DNA of 64,000 nt from Pyxidicoccus xibeiensis (GTDB lineage Bacteria; Myxococcota; Myxococcia; Myxococcales; Myxococcaceae): the NCBI RefSeq assembly GCF_024198175.1, contig NZ_JAJVKV010000006.1, positions 542,411-606,410 of the forward strand. Reading direction: 5' to 3'. The notes under the pieces were generated by a model. The model had not been told where the DNA came from. It worked only from the letters and a program-made list of their open reading frames with translations, and did no database searches. How positions within the stretch are numbered: position 1 is the stretch's first letter; each line of letters begins with the position of its first letter. Positions 54,562-61,357 of the stretch are shown in pieces. The translations under genes and the position numbers were made by a program.

Positions 54562-55236
54562 TCAGGCCGGCCCTTCCTTCCGGCCGTTCGGGTCCGGAAG
54601 GAGGACGTTCTGGAGCATCTCCAGCTGGGTGGGCAGCTGCGCGTCCACCGTGCCGAACTCCGTCTGGACGATGCAGCCCACGGGAGCCACCTCGGGGTCC
54701 TCCTTGATGGCCAGGTCCACCGCGCGGCCGATGAGCTCCATCAGCACGGGCTTCTTCGCGCGCAGCACCGCCGCCGTCTTCGGGTGCACGCGCAGCACCA
54801 TGGCCCGCGCGCTGCGCAGGTTGTCGATGGCGGACGCGCACAGCTCCACCATGAGGTCGGGGTCCTTCTCCAGGCTGCGGCCGATGATCTTCTCCGCCAT
54901 CTTCAGGGACAGCGCGATGACGTCCTTCTCGTAGGTGCCGAGCAGCTCCCCGGCCTGCATCTTCGCGCGGAGGATGATCTCCGTGGCCTGCGCCAGGCCC
55001 TCCTGGCGGCCCTGCTCGCGGGCCTTGGCCAGCAGCTCCTCCTTCTCGCGGTGGGCCTCGGCGAGGATGCGCTCCTTCTCGCGGTGGGCCTCCTCGAGGA
55101 TGCCCTGGGCGCCCTGCCGGGCCTCGAAGACCTCGGCGTTCATCACGCCGGCGCGGGGAGGCCGCAGCGCGGGCCGCTCCGTCGAGAGGGCCGGCTCCAC
55201 CGTCCCGTCACCCTTGATCACCTTGCCGATAGCCAT
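54562..55236 (-). CDS. sctL: T3SS ATPase regulator SctL (FliH family)
   Basis: ATG at 55236 with an AAGGAG ribosome site; 224 residues. A long N-terminal helix with the repeat EEAHREKERILAEAHREKEELLAKA, then the FliH/SctL C-domain (ALSLKMAEKIIGRSLEKDPDLMVELCASAIDNLRSA, VGCIVQTEFGTVDAQLPTQL). It links SctN to SctQ and restrains the ATPase. Confidence 0.93.
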   Translation of the reverse strand: MAIGKVIKGDGTVEPALSTERPALRPPRAGVMNAEVFEARQGAQGILEEAHREKERILAEAHREKEELLAKAREQGRQEGLAQATEIILRAKMQAGELLGTYEKDVIALSLKMAEKIIGRSLEKDPDLMVELCASAIDNLRSARAMVLRVHPKTAAVLRAKKPVLMELIGRAVDLAIKEDPEVAPVGCIVQTEFGTVDAQLPTQLEMLQNVLLPDPNGRKEGPA

Positions 55237-55260
55237 GGACCGCTCCTTCGGCCCCGGATG

Positions 55261-57441
55261 CTAGCGCGTTCCGCCCTTGGGTCCACGCCCACCCGCGCCC
55301 GGGGGCACTGGCCGGTCGGTTCCCGACGTCGAGCGGGGCCGGCGCTGCACCGACGTCCCTTCACTGGCGGCCGGCACGCCGGAGGCCGTGGGTGCCCGCC
55401 CGGTGAGCACCCGGGGAGGCCGCTCGGGGGCGGAGTCCCCCGCCTGGGAGCCGCCCCTGAGGGCCCCCAGCGAGGCGGAGGAGCGCGAGCGGAACACCCG
55501 CGAGCCCTCCGGGTCCTCCCGGGGCTCGGCCAGGGACTCCGGACGCGGCCGCACCCGCGAGGACCGGGACAGCTCCTCCGGCGGCCGCTGCACCCGCGAG
55601 GACTCGCCCGCGACGCGGGAGCGCTCCCGTCCGGGCTCAGGCTCGCTGGCGACGCGCGAGCGCTCGCGGCCGGGCTCGGGCTCGCCGCCGACGCGCGAGC
55701 GCTCCCGAGCAGGCTCCGGGGCCGCATCGGGCTCTTCCGGCCGCCGGGGTGCGCCGCGCATGCCCAGGCGCGAGGGCGGCGGACCGATGCGGGCGCCGTC
55801 CGGGTCCGGCCGCACGGGACGCGACGGCCGGGGCTCGGGGCCTCCGGGCTCGCGGCGGGCGCTGCCCGACTGTGGGGAGCCGGCGACGACGGACTCCCGG
55901 CGGGGCGGTACGCGATGCACCGACGAGCCGTCCGGCGCGCCTTCGGGCTTCACCGAGGGCGCCGCGCGCGAGGGCGCCCGGCTGGACACCGCGCCCGCGT
56001 TGCGGGCCGCGCGCTCCGCCATGACGTCGCGCCGCACGGCGGGGGCGCCGTCGCGCGACACGGAGGGAGAACGCAGCGACGCGGCCGGGCCCCGCATGGA
56101 GGCGGACGGGGCTCGCAGCGACGCGGAAGGGCCGCGCGTGGACACAGCCGGGCCGCGCGTGGACGCGGCAGGCCCGCGCGTGGACACCGCGGGCCCCTGG
56201 CCGGACACCGCGGGCCCCTGGCCGGACACCGCGGGCCCCTGACTCGACACCGCGGGCCCCTGGGCCGACACCGCGGGCCCCTGCATGGACACCGCGGGGC
56301 CTTGCATGGACGCCGCGGGGCCCTGCATGGACGCGGCGGGCCCTCGCATGGACGCCGCGGGGCCCTGCATGGACGCGGCGGGCCCTCGCATGGAAGCCCG
56401 GGGCTCCTGGACGGAAGCGCCCACGGCGCTGGCGGCCTTGCGCGCGCCCGGCGGCGGCGGGAGCACCGCGGACTGGCGGGGTGGCGGAGGCGTCGCGAGG
56501 CGGACGGGGCGCTCGATGAGGCCGCGCGTGGCCAGCCGCTCCAGGTCCATGACGATGTCGGTGCGGCCGCCGTCTCCACGCGCGGTGGGACGGATGCGCT
56601 CCTCGCGCACCCACTTCGCCAGCAGGCCGCCGAACTCGCCGCGATACTTCTCCAGCATGCGCGCGGCGAACTCCGGCGACTGCGCCACGCACGCGCGCGC
56701 CAGCCGCTGGACGCCCGCGCTGCGGATGGCGCCCGCCGGGTTCGCCTTCGCGTCGTGCAGCTCCAACTGCGCCCGCGCGTCCTCCTCCGGCAGCTTGCGC
56801 GGGGCATTGGCCGCCACGGACTTGCCGGCCAGCAGCTTCAGGTCCGGCGGCAGCGGCTCGAAGAAGGCCTCGCGCTCCGCGTCGGGCAGGCCCGCCATGG
56901 CCGGCCCCAGCACGCGCGCGCCCAGCCGGTCGCAGACGGTGAGCAGCTCACGCTGCTGCAGCTGCAGCACGTCCGAGAACTTGAAGCCCGCGGCCTGCTG
57001 CCCCGCCTCGCGCGCGAGCGCCTCCTCCAGCTTCCACCGGACGATGTCCAGCACCTGGGGGCGCACCTCGCGGGTGAGCTTCACGCGCGGCGGCGGCAGG
57101 TGCGCGCGCACGGCCTCCGCCAGCGTGCCGGGCAGCGCGCGCAGCACCACCTCCATCAGCGCGCCCCGCTCGCGTTGCAGCAGCGCCGCCAGCCGCTCCG
57201 GCTCCGCGCTCCACAGCTGCCCGCGCCGGTCCTTCACCAGGCGCTTGATTTCCTGCACCAGCGCGGGGATGCGCTTGTCGCGGGGAATCTGGAAGATCTC
57301 CTGCGCGCGGTGACGCAGCAGCGCGCCCTCCTCTTCCGGGAGGTGCTCCAGCGCCTCCAGGCTCTCCTGACCGCCGAAGGTGACGGCCGTCAGGAGCAGC
57401 ATGCTCTGGCGCTTGTTGAGCGAGGTGAAGAACGAGTCCAA
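55261..57441 (-). CDS. SctK-position protein with repetitive disordered tail
   Basis: The frame starts with a TTG at 57441 behind GAGGTGACG; 726 residues. Residues about 1-315 are helical and globular (NKRQSMLLLTAVTFGGQESLEALEHLPEEEGALL; VQRLARACVAQSPEFAARMLEKYRGEFGGLLAKWV). They occupy the sctJ-X-sctL slot normally taken by SctK or FliG; I see no decisive signature. Residues 351-462 are 16 heptads of the form (M/Q/R)GPAAS/V. The remaining 260 residues are Arg/Pro/Ser-rich with a 13-residue repeat containing RERSRV (about 55600-55720). The tail is certainly disordered and very basic. A platform or scaffold role is inferred from position. Confidence 0.7.
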   Translation of the reverse strand: MDSFFTSLNKRQSMLLLTAVTFGGQESLEALEHLPEEEGALLRHRAQEIFQIPRDKRIPALVQEIKRLVKDRRGQLWSAEPERLAALLQRERGALMEVVLRALPGTLAEAVRAHLPPPRVKLTREVRPQVLDIVRWKLEEALAREAGQQAAGFKFSDVLQLQQRELLTVCDRLGARVLGPAMAGLPDAEREAFFEPLPPDLKLLAGKSVAANAPRKLPEEDARAQLELHDAKANPAGAIRSAGVQRLARACVAQSPEFAARMLEKYRGEFGGLLAKWVREERIRPTARGDGGRTDIVMDLERLATRGLIERPVRLATPPPPRQSAVLPPPPGARKAASAVGASVQEPRASMRGPAASMQGPAASMRGPAASMQGPAASMQGPAVSMQGPAVSAQGPAVSSQGPAVSGQGPAVSGQGPAVSTRGPAASTRGPAVSTRGPSASLRAPSASMRGPAASLRSPSVSRDGAPAVRRDVMAERAARNAGAVSSRAPSRAAPSVKPEGAPDGSSVHRVPPRRESVVAGSPQSGSARREPGGPEPRPSRPVRPDPDGARIGPPPSRLGMRGAPRRPEEPDAAPEPARERSRVGGEPEPGRERSRVASEPEPGRERSRVAGESSRVQRPPEELSRSSRVRPRPESLAEPREDPEGSRVFRSRSSASLGALRGGSQAGDSAPERPPRVLTGRAPTASGVPAASEGTSVQRRPRSTSGTDRPVPPGAGGRGPKGGTR
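56056..56391 (-). repeat. 21-bp minisatellite, 16 units, in frame
   Basis: Sixteen consecutive 21-bp units coding for heptads such as MRGPAAS, MQGPAAS, SQGPAVS and TRGPAVS, at residues 351-462 of the SctK-position protein. Units differ mainly in the first two codons. Being in frame, loss or gain of units would change tail length without a frameshift. Confidence 0.95.
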
Positions 57442-57511
57442 ACGTCACCTCGCGGGCTCACGGCCGCCCGCTGGGAGGGAGGGAGAAGCCCCGCCGGGAG
57501 GGGCGAGGGCT

Positions 57512-58330
57512 TCAGGCCTCCGGAGGCCGCGCGCGCGGACGTCCATTGCCGGCGCGCGAGGCCGGAGCGCTGGAGCCCGAGCGCATGAACGTCCACGCCG
57601 TCAGGCCCATCATCGCCAGCACCAGCGCGAAGGCGCCGGCGAACATCACCTTGAACTGGCTCGCGCTGGCCGCCGTCATCCGCAGCCCCAGCACGTCCTG
57701 CAGCCGGCTCTCCGAGTCCGTCTCCGCCGCGGGCGGCAGGGCCTGCGTCATCAGCACCGTCACCGCGTCCGGCTTCAGCTCCGGCACCGCCGTGGAGGCG
57801 AACTGCTTCACCGCCTCCGGGGTGATGGGCGACTTGCCGCCATCCAGGAGCCGGTACTTGATGAACACCGACGCGGACGGCATCGGCTTGTTCTCCGGCT
57901 GCGTCAGGTCGTTGTTCTCCGGAATCATCACGATGGCGCGCGCCTCGAGCACGCCGTCAATCTGATTGAGCGCGTTGGAGACCTCGCCCGCCAGCGCCTT
58001 GAGGAGCATGGCGCGCTCCTCGGTGGCGGTGGGCACCATGCTGCCCTTGGCGAAGTGGGACAGGCCCTTCTCCACCGGGCGCGGCAGCGAGTTGAGCTTG
58101 AGCAGCTCCGCGGCCTGCGCCGCGTCCGCCTTGGGCACGGTGATCATGAACCGCACTTCGTTGCCGCCCTCCTCCTTCTCCTTCTTCGCGGTGATGCCGT
58201 TCTTGCTGAGCAGGACGTAGATTTCGTTGGCGTCCGCCTCGCTGAGCTCGTGCTGCAGCTCGATGTGGCAGCCCGTCATGAGGACGAGGGCGAGGAGCGG
58301 GGCGACAAACGCGTGCGGTCGGCGATTCAT
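57512..58330 (-). CDS. sctJ: T3SS inner-ring lipoprotein SctJ
   Basis: ATG at 58330; 272 residues. Lipobox MTGC (Cys 21), then the YscJ/FliF periplasmic fold (ELQHELSEADANEIYVLLSKNGITAKKE, RPVEKGLSHFAKGSMVPTATEERAMLLKALAGEVSNALNQIDGVLEARA), and a C-terminal membrane helix (VMFAGAFALVLAMMGLTAW). It builds the inner-membrane ring. The lipoprotein form marks it as SctJ rather than flagellar FliF. Confidence 0.95.
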   Translation of the reverse strand: MNRRPHAFVAPLLALVLMTGCHIELQHELSEADANEIYVLLSKNGITAKKEKEEGGNEVRFMITVPKADAAQAAELLKLNSLPRPVEKGLSHFAKGSMVPTATEERAMLLKALAGEVSNALNQIDGVLEARAIVMIPENNDLTQPENKPMPSASVFIKYRLLDGGKSPITPEAVKQFASTAVPELKPDAVTVLMTQALPPAAETDSESRLQDVLGLRMTAASASQFKVMFAGAFALVLAMMGLTAWTFMRSGSSAPASRAGNGRPRARPPEA

Positions 58331-58366
58331 GGGCGGGGAGAGCTTACTCGGCCCCCGGAAAACGCG

Positions 58367-58405
58367 GAAGGGCGCCCCTCCCAGCAGCGGGAGGGAACGC
58401 CCTTC
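58367..58405 (-). terminator. Hairpin between sctI and sctJ
   Basis: GAAGGGCG (58367-58374) pairs with CGCCCTTC (58398-58405), and CCTCCC (58377-58382) pairs with GGGAGG (58389-58394), with small internal loops and a 6-nt tip. It lies 30 nt after the sctI stop. It might weaken transcription into sctJ or act as an RNA-processing or stability site. Confidence 0.55.
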
Positions 58406-58434
58406 GAGGCGCCACCGGAAGCGGGCGGGCGGCC

Positions 58435-58995
58435 TCAGACCTGCGTCTTGACGACGTCCTTGAGGCCGGTGGTGGCCTTCTCGACGACCTTGGACGTCAG
58501 GTCCAGCTGCTGGGTGTACTGGTACATGGAGGCCTGGAGCGACAGCAGCTCCGCGTTGGAGAACTGCTTGCCGTTGGAGGCCTGGGAGATGATCTTCTCC
58601 AGGTTGCCCTGGCCCTTCTCCAGGTCGCCCAGCACCTGCGACATCATGTCGCCGGCCTTGGACGTCTTGGCCGTCTCCGTCTTGGCGGCCACGGGCTCGG
58701 CGCCCTTGGCCGTCAGGGGCTCCTGCCCCGCGGCGCTGACCTTGTTGAGGGCGGCCTTCTCCGTCTTGTTGACGGTCTCCACCTGGCGGACGGCGTCCGC
58801 CTTCTGCGTGGCCTGGGCCGCCTGGGCCTTGTTGGCACCCTGGACCGCGTCCGCCTGGCCCGCGCCCTGCGCCTTGTCAGCGAGAACTCCGTCGAACTTC
58901 GAAGCTCCCTGCTTGTTCGTCTGCTGGGCGCCCTGGTCCTGCAGCTTTTGCTGCGCCACCTGTGCCGCGGAGACCCCGGTCATCGGACCCGCCAT
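58435..58995 (-). CDS. sctI: T3SS inner-rod protein SctI
   Basis: The ATG at 58995 follows a near-perfect AAGGAGGG ribosome site; an in-frame GTG/ATG upstream at 59013 is less likely. 186 residues. A Gln/Ala/Lys-rich N-terminal 120 residues of low complexity, then the SctI/YscI/HrpB C-terminal signature (SNAELLSLQASMYQYTQQLDLTSKVVEKATTGLKDVVKTQ) ending in a Val at the C-terminus. SctI forms the inner rod or socket at the base of the needle. Longer than the usual 100 or so residues. The first 119 nt overlap the end of the sigma gene in a different frame. Confidence 0.88.
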   Translation of the reverse strand: MAGPMTGVSAAQVAQQKLQDQGAQQTNKQGASKFDGVLADKAQGAGQADAVQGANKAQAAQATQKADAVRQVETVNKTEKAALNKVSAAGQEPLTAKGAEPVAAKTETAKTSKAGDMMSQVLGDLEKGQGNLEKIISQASNGKQFSNAELLSLQASMYQYTQQLDLTSKVVEKATTGLKDVVKTQV

Positions 58996-59713
58996 GTGAG
59001 ACCCTCCTTGCATCCGTCGGAGGAGGAGGGAGTTCCTCTTCCTCGTTCAAGAGTTCCTTGAGCCGGTCGATGGCGCGCGCATGAAGCCGCGACGCCCAGC
59101 TCTTCGACTGCCCTATCTCCGCGCCCGCCTCTTCCAGCGTCCTGCCCTGGAAGTAGTACCCCTGAAGGAGCTTCTTCTCCTTCTCCGGGAGCTTCTCTAT
59201 CGCCGCCCGCACCCGATTCTTCGTCTGCTCCAGCTCCATCCGGACGTCCACCGGCAGCGACTCGTCGGTGTAGCCCTGCGTGTCCGCCCCTTCCAGGCTC
59301 GTGGCGAACACCATGGCGAGCCCGGCCACCGCATCCGAGATGTCATTCACATCATCGTCGAATGAGCTGCCGCGGTTGCTTGTCCCCGACTCGCGGTCCG
59401 ACAAATTGCCCAGGTACGCCGCCGCCCGCTCTCCCGCGTACGCCGTCCGCGCGTCCGAACCCCGCAGAATCCCCATCTTCCGCAGGCCATCGAAGATGGC
59501 ACCCTTGATGCGGTAGTGGGCAAAGGTGAGGAAGTTGGCCCCGACCTTGGGGTCGAAGCGCTCGGCGGCCTCCAGGAGGCCTATCTGTCCGTACGCCACC
59601 AGCTCGTCCAGCTCGAGCTGGGCGTTGAACTGCTTGCGGACGGTCGCCGCCAGCGACCGCACGTAGGGGCCGTACTTCTCGAGGATGACCTTCCTGTCTT
59701 CGCCCAGAGCCAA
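58877..59713 (-). CDS. FliA/WhiG-type (sigma-28 group) RNA polymerase sigma factor
   Basis: TTG start at 59713, 7 nt after the upstream stop; no ATG or GTG is near, and the next conserved residues begin soon after. 278 residues. Region 2 (VLEKYGPYVRSLAATV, LVAYGQIGLLEAAERFDPKVGANFLTFAHYRIKGAIFDGLRKMG), a region 3-like middle, and region 4 (LPEKEKKLLQGYYFQGRTLEEAGAEIGQSKSWASRLHARAIDRLKELL). The group directs transcription of late flagellar genes in motile bacteria and of stress or sporulation genes elsewhere. The last about 45 residues are Gly/Arg/Ser-rich and overlap sctI out of frame. Likely the regulator of the promoters listed in this locus. Confidence 0.9.
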   Translation of the reverse strand: MALGEDRKVILEKYGPYVRSLAATVRKQFNAQLELDELVAYGQIGLLEAAERFDPKVGANFLTFAHYRIKGAIFDGLRKMGILRGSDARTAYAGERAAAYLGNLSDRESGTSNRGSSFDDDVNDISDAVAGLAMVFATSLEGADTQGYTDESLPVDVRMELEQTKNRVRAAIEKLPEKEKKLLQGYYFQGRTLEEAGAEIGQSKSWASRLHARAIDRLKELLNEEEELPPPPTDARRVSHGGSDDRGLRGTGGAAKAAGPGRPADEQAGSFEVRRSSR

Positions 59714-59720
59714 GCGCCGC

Positions 59721-60116
59721 TCACTCGGCCTTCGACCACAGCCGCTCGAGAACCTGGTTCAGCCGGGGATCATCCTGCAGGGCGTCCGAAATCTTGCTGG
59801 TGAGGGAGGAGGACTTCATGCGGAGCTTCTCCTTCAGGATTTCGGCGACCAGGGCCTTCGTCGCCTCTTCCTTGCTCTTGAAGCCCCCATTCTTCAGCTG
59901 CCGGGCGATGGCGACCGCCTGGGCGGCCACCGGGTCCGCAGCCTGGGGGCCCTGGACATTGCTGGAGCCTACCAGACCCGAGGGCCCGACGAGCGACTCG
60001 GCCTTGTCCACCTTGCCACCAAAGCTGGAGCCCGCGGCCGGCGCGGCGCCAGACGCTCCCTTCGCGCCACCGGCGCGTCCCTTACCGCCCCCTCTGCCCA
60101 CGCCACCAACAGCCAT
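59721..60116 (-). CDS. Small protein upstream of the sigma gene, FlgM-like candidate
   Basis: The ATG at 60116 has an AGGGAGGAG ribosome site; an in-frame upstream start lacks one. 131 residues. Gly/Ala-rich basic N-terminus (disordered), then a helical C-terminal half: AIARQLKNGGFKSKEEATKALVAEILKEKLR, then SSSLTSKISDALQDDPRLNQVLERLW. The first of these resembles the C-terminal sigma-binding part of FlgM (pattern: helix, short NG turn, helix with IA and LL). A disordered N-terminus and sigma-proximal position also fit an anti-sigma factor. The resemblance is weak, and a T3SS component is the alternative. Confidence 0.5.
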   Translation of the reverse strand: MAVGGVGRGGGKGRAGGAKGASGAAPAAGSSFGGKVDKAESLVGPSGLVGSSNVQGPQAADPVAAQAVAIARQLKNGGFKSKEEATKALVAEILKEKLRMKSSSLTSKISDALQDDPRLNQVLERLWSKAE

Positions 60117-60129
60117 CGCCGTCTCCTCC

Positions 60130-60561
60130 CTACTTCTTCGCAGGAGGCAGCACACCCGCCTCCTTTGCCTGGATGAGCGACTGGGCCAGCCGGGCACCGT
60201 CCCCGTCCGGCTCGAGGTCCATGGCGGCCTTCAGCTCCTTGAGGGCCTCCGGCACCTTGCCCATGAACAGGAGCGCCTCGCCCGCGTGCGCGCGAGGCAG
60301 CGAAGCCTGGGGCGCCAGGCGCTGCGCGGCGCGGTACGCCTGCAGCGCCTTGTCATGGCGGCCCTGCGCGAACTCCACCGCGCCCAGCCCCAGCTGCGGG
60401 ACTTCACTCTTGGGCATCAGCGCCGCAGCTCCGGAGAAGATCTCCTTCGCCTTGTCGAACTGGCCCATGTCCAGCCACAGATAGCCGGTCTCCAGCAGGA
60501 CCATGGCCTGCTGGCGGCCGAGGGGGACGAGACTGTTCGAGATCTCCGAGCTCTCCGCCAT
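60130..60561 (-). CDS. TPR chaperone-like protein
   Basis: ATG at 60561 with an AAGGAAG ribosome site; 143 residues. Three TPR pairs (LLETGYLWLDMGQFDKAKEIFSGAAALMP, PQLGLGAVEFAQGRHDKALQAYRAAQRLAP, PRAHAGEALLFMGKVPEALKELKAAMDLEP). Similar to SctG/SycD chaperones in size, though less diagnostic than the 45-kb one. It follows the 191-residue candidate substrate (82 nt), the same substrate-then-TPR order as at 43 and 39 kb. Confidence 0.65.
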   Translation of the reverse strand: MAESSEISNSLVPLGRQQAMVLLETGYLWLDMGQFDKAKEIFSGAAALMPKSEVPQLGLGAVEFAQGRHDKALQAYRAAQRLAPQASLPRAHAGEALLFMGKVPEALKELKAAMDLEPDGDGARLAQSLIQAKEAGVLPPAKK

Positions 60562-60643
60562 GGACTTCGCGCTTCCTTTCGTGTCCGCCGAGGCCGGGAG
60601 CGGCGCCGCTCCCCTGCCCCGCCGGGCTCACGCCCGCCTACGA

Positions 60644-61219
60644 CTAGCGGACGTTGCTGATGGAGTTCTTGATGCAGTCGTGCCGCGACTTCATCACGTT
60701 GGAGATCGCCGTGAAAGCCTGCGACTCCTGCTGGATGGCCGCCTGCAGGTTCAGGAGCTTGGAGTTCTCCTCGGCCATCTTGTTCAGCGAGAAGTTGCCG
60801 TTGACGGTGTCCGTGGGGCTGCTGGCGTTCGCGCCGACGCCCACGTTGGACGCGGGGTTGCCCACCACGCCGCCCACGCCGCCGCCGACCGAGATGCCGC
60901 CGGCCATCGGGGCAGCGCCGCCCATCATGCCGCCCGCGGGAGCCACCGCCGTGCCCATCACCCCGGCGTACGGCGCGCCGGCCATGCCGGAGCCGCTGGT
61001 GCTGGAGAACGTGTGCATGGAGGACACCGCGGCGGAGACAATCTGCCCGCCGGGAATCATGCCCGCCACCGCGCCCACGCCCGCGCCCACCGCGCCAGCC
61101 GCGCTGTTGAGGCCGTTCTGCAGCCGCGCACCGAAGCCCGTGTTCGGCGTCTGCCGGGACGTCGTGACGTTGGTCGAGAGACGCACGCTCGGGCCCATCA
61201 TGTTGTCGATCTTCGCCAT
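60644..61219 (-). CDS. Gly/Ala/Met-rich protein, candidate secreted T3SS component
   Basis: ATG at 61219 with a GGAGGAAGC ribosome site; 191 residues, no signal peptide. N-terminus of Ser/Thr/Asn type (MAKIDNMMGPSVRLSTNVTTSRQTPNTG). A middle region of Gly, Ala, Val and Met with hydrophobic stretches (GAVGAGVGAVAGMIPGG) could insert in a membrane. The C-terminus is a helix (NKMAEENSKLLNLQAAIQQESQAFTAISNVMKSRHDCIKNSISNVR), reminiscent of the C-terminal helix of needle or tip subunits. It has a FliA-type promoter and a TPR gene behind it. A translocator-like or surface-exposed substrate is plausible. Confidence 0.6.
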   Translation of the reverse strand: MAKIDNMMGPSVRLSTNVTTSRQTPNTGFGARLQNGLNSAAGAVGAGVGAVAGMIPGGQIVSAAVSSMHTFSSTSGSGMAGAPYAGVMGTAVAPAGGMMGGAAPMAGGISVGGGVGGVVGNPASNVGVGANASSPTDTVNGNFSLNKMAEENSKLLNLQAAIQQESQAFTAISNVMKSRHDCIKNSISNVR

Positions 61220-61289
61220 TGCTTCCTCCAGGCGCTGCTTGCAGCGAAAAGGGTAGAGATCCCCAATGTTCCGGATGCTCTCCCCCTGA

Positions 61290-61316
61290 TTATCGGGCCA
61301 TCGCCCCGGCGGTTGC
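61290..61316 (-). promoter_or_regulatory. FliA (sigma-28)-type promoter for the 191-residue gene
   Basis: On the minus strand: GCAA (61316-61313) then 15 nt then CCCGATAA (61297-61290). The GCAA replaces the consensus TAAA, but the -10 is one base off GCCGATAA. It is 71 nt from the start codon. Confidence 0.55.
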
Positions 61317-61321
61317 CTGAT

Positions 61322-61347
61322 CCACCCAAAAAACCTGCCGGGGGTGG
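61322..61347 (-). terminator. Hairpin preceding the 61.3-kb promoter
   Basis: CCACCC (61322-61327) pairs with GGGTGG (61342-61347). On the minus strand it begins 10 nt after the stop of the 94-residue gene, and the loop contains a run of six T. It ends 5 nt before the -35 of the next promoter. Confidence 0.45.
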
Positions 61348-61357
61348 AAAAAGCCAG

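Noticed and set aside
56056..56391. Regular short repeats that could suggest a CRISPR array
   Set aside because: Units are contiguous 21-bp repeats without unique spacers and are in frame within a large coding gene.
53233..57588. Antisense open frame of about 1450 codons opposite sctN, sctL and the SctK-position gene
   Set aside because: It covers several well-supported genes in reverse and shows only low-complexity residues; a GC-bias artefact.
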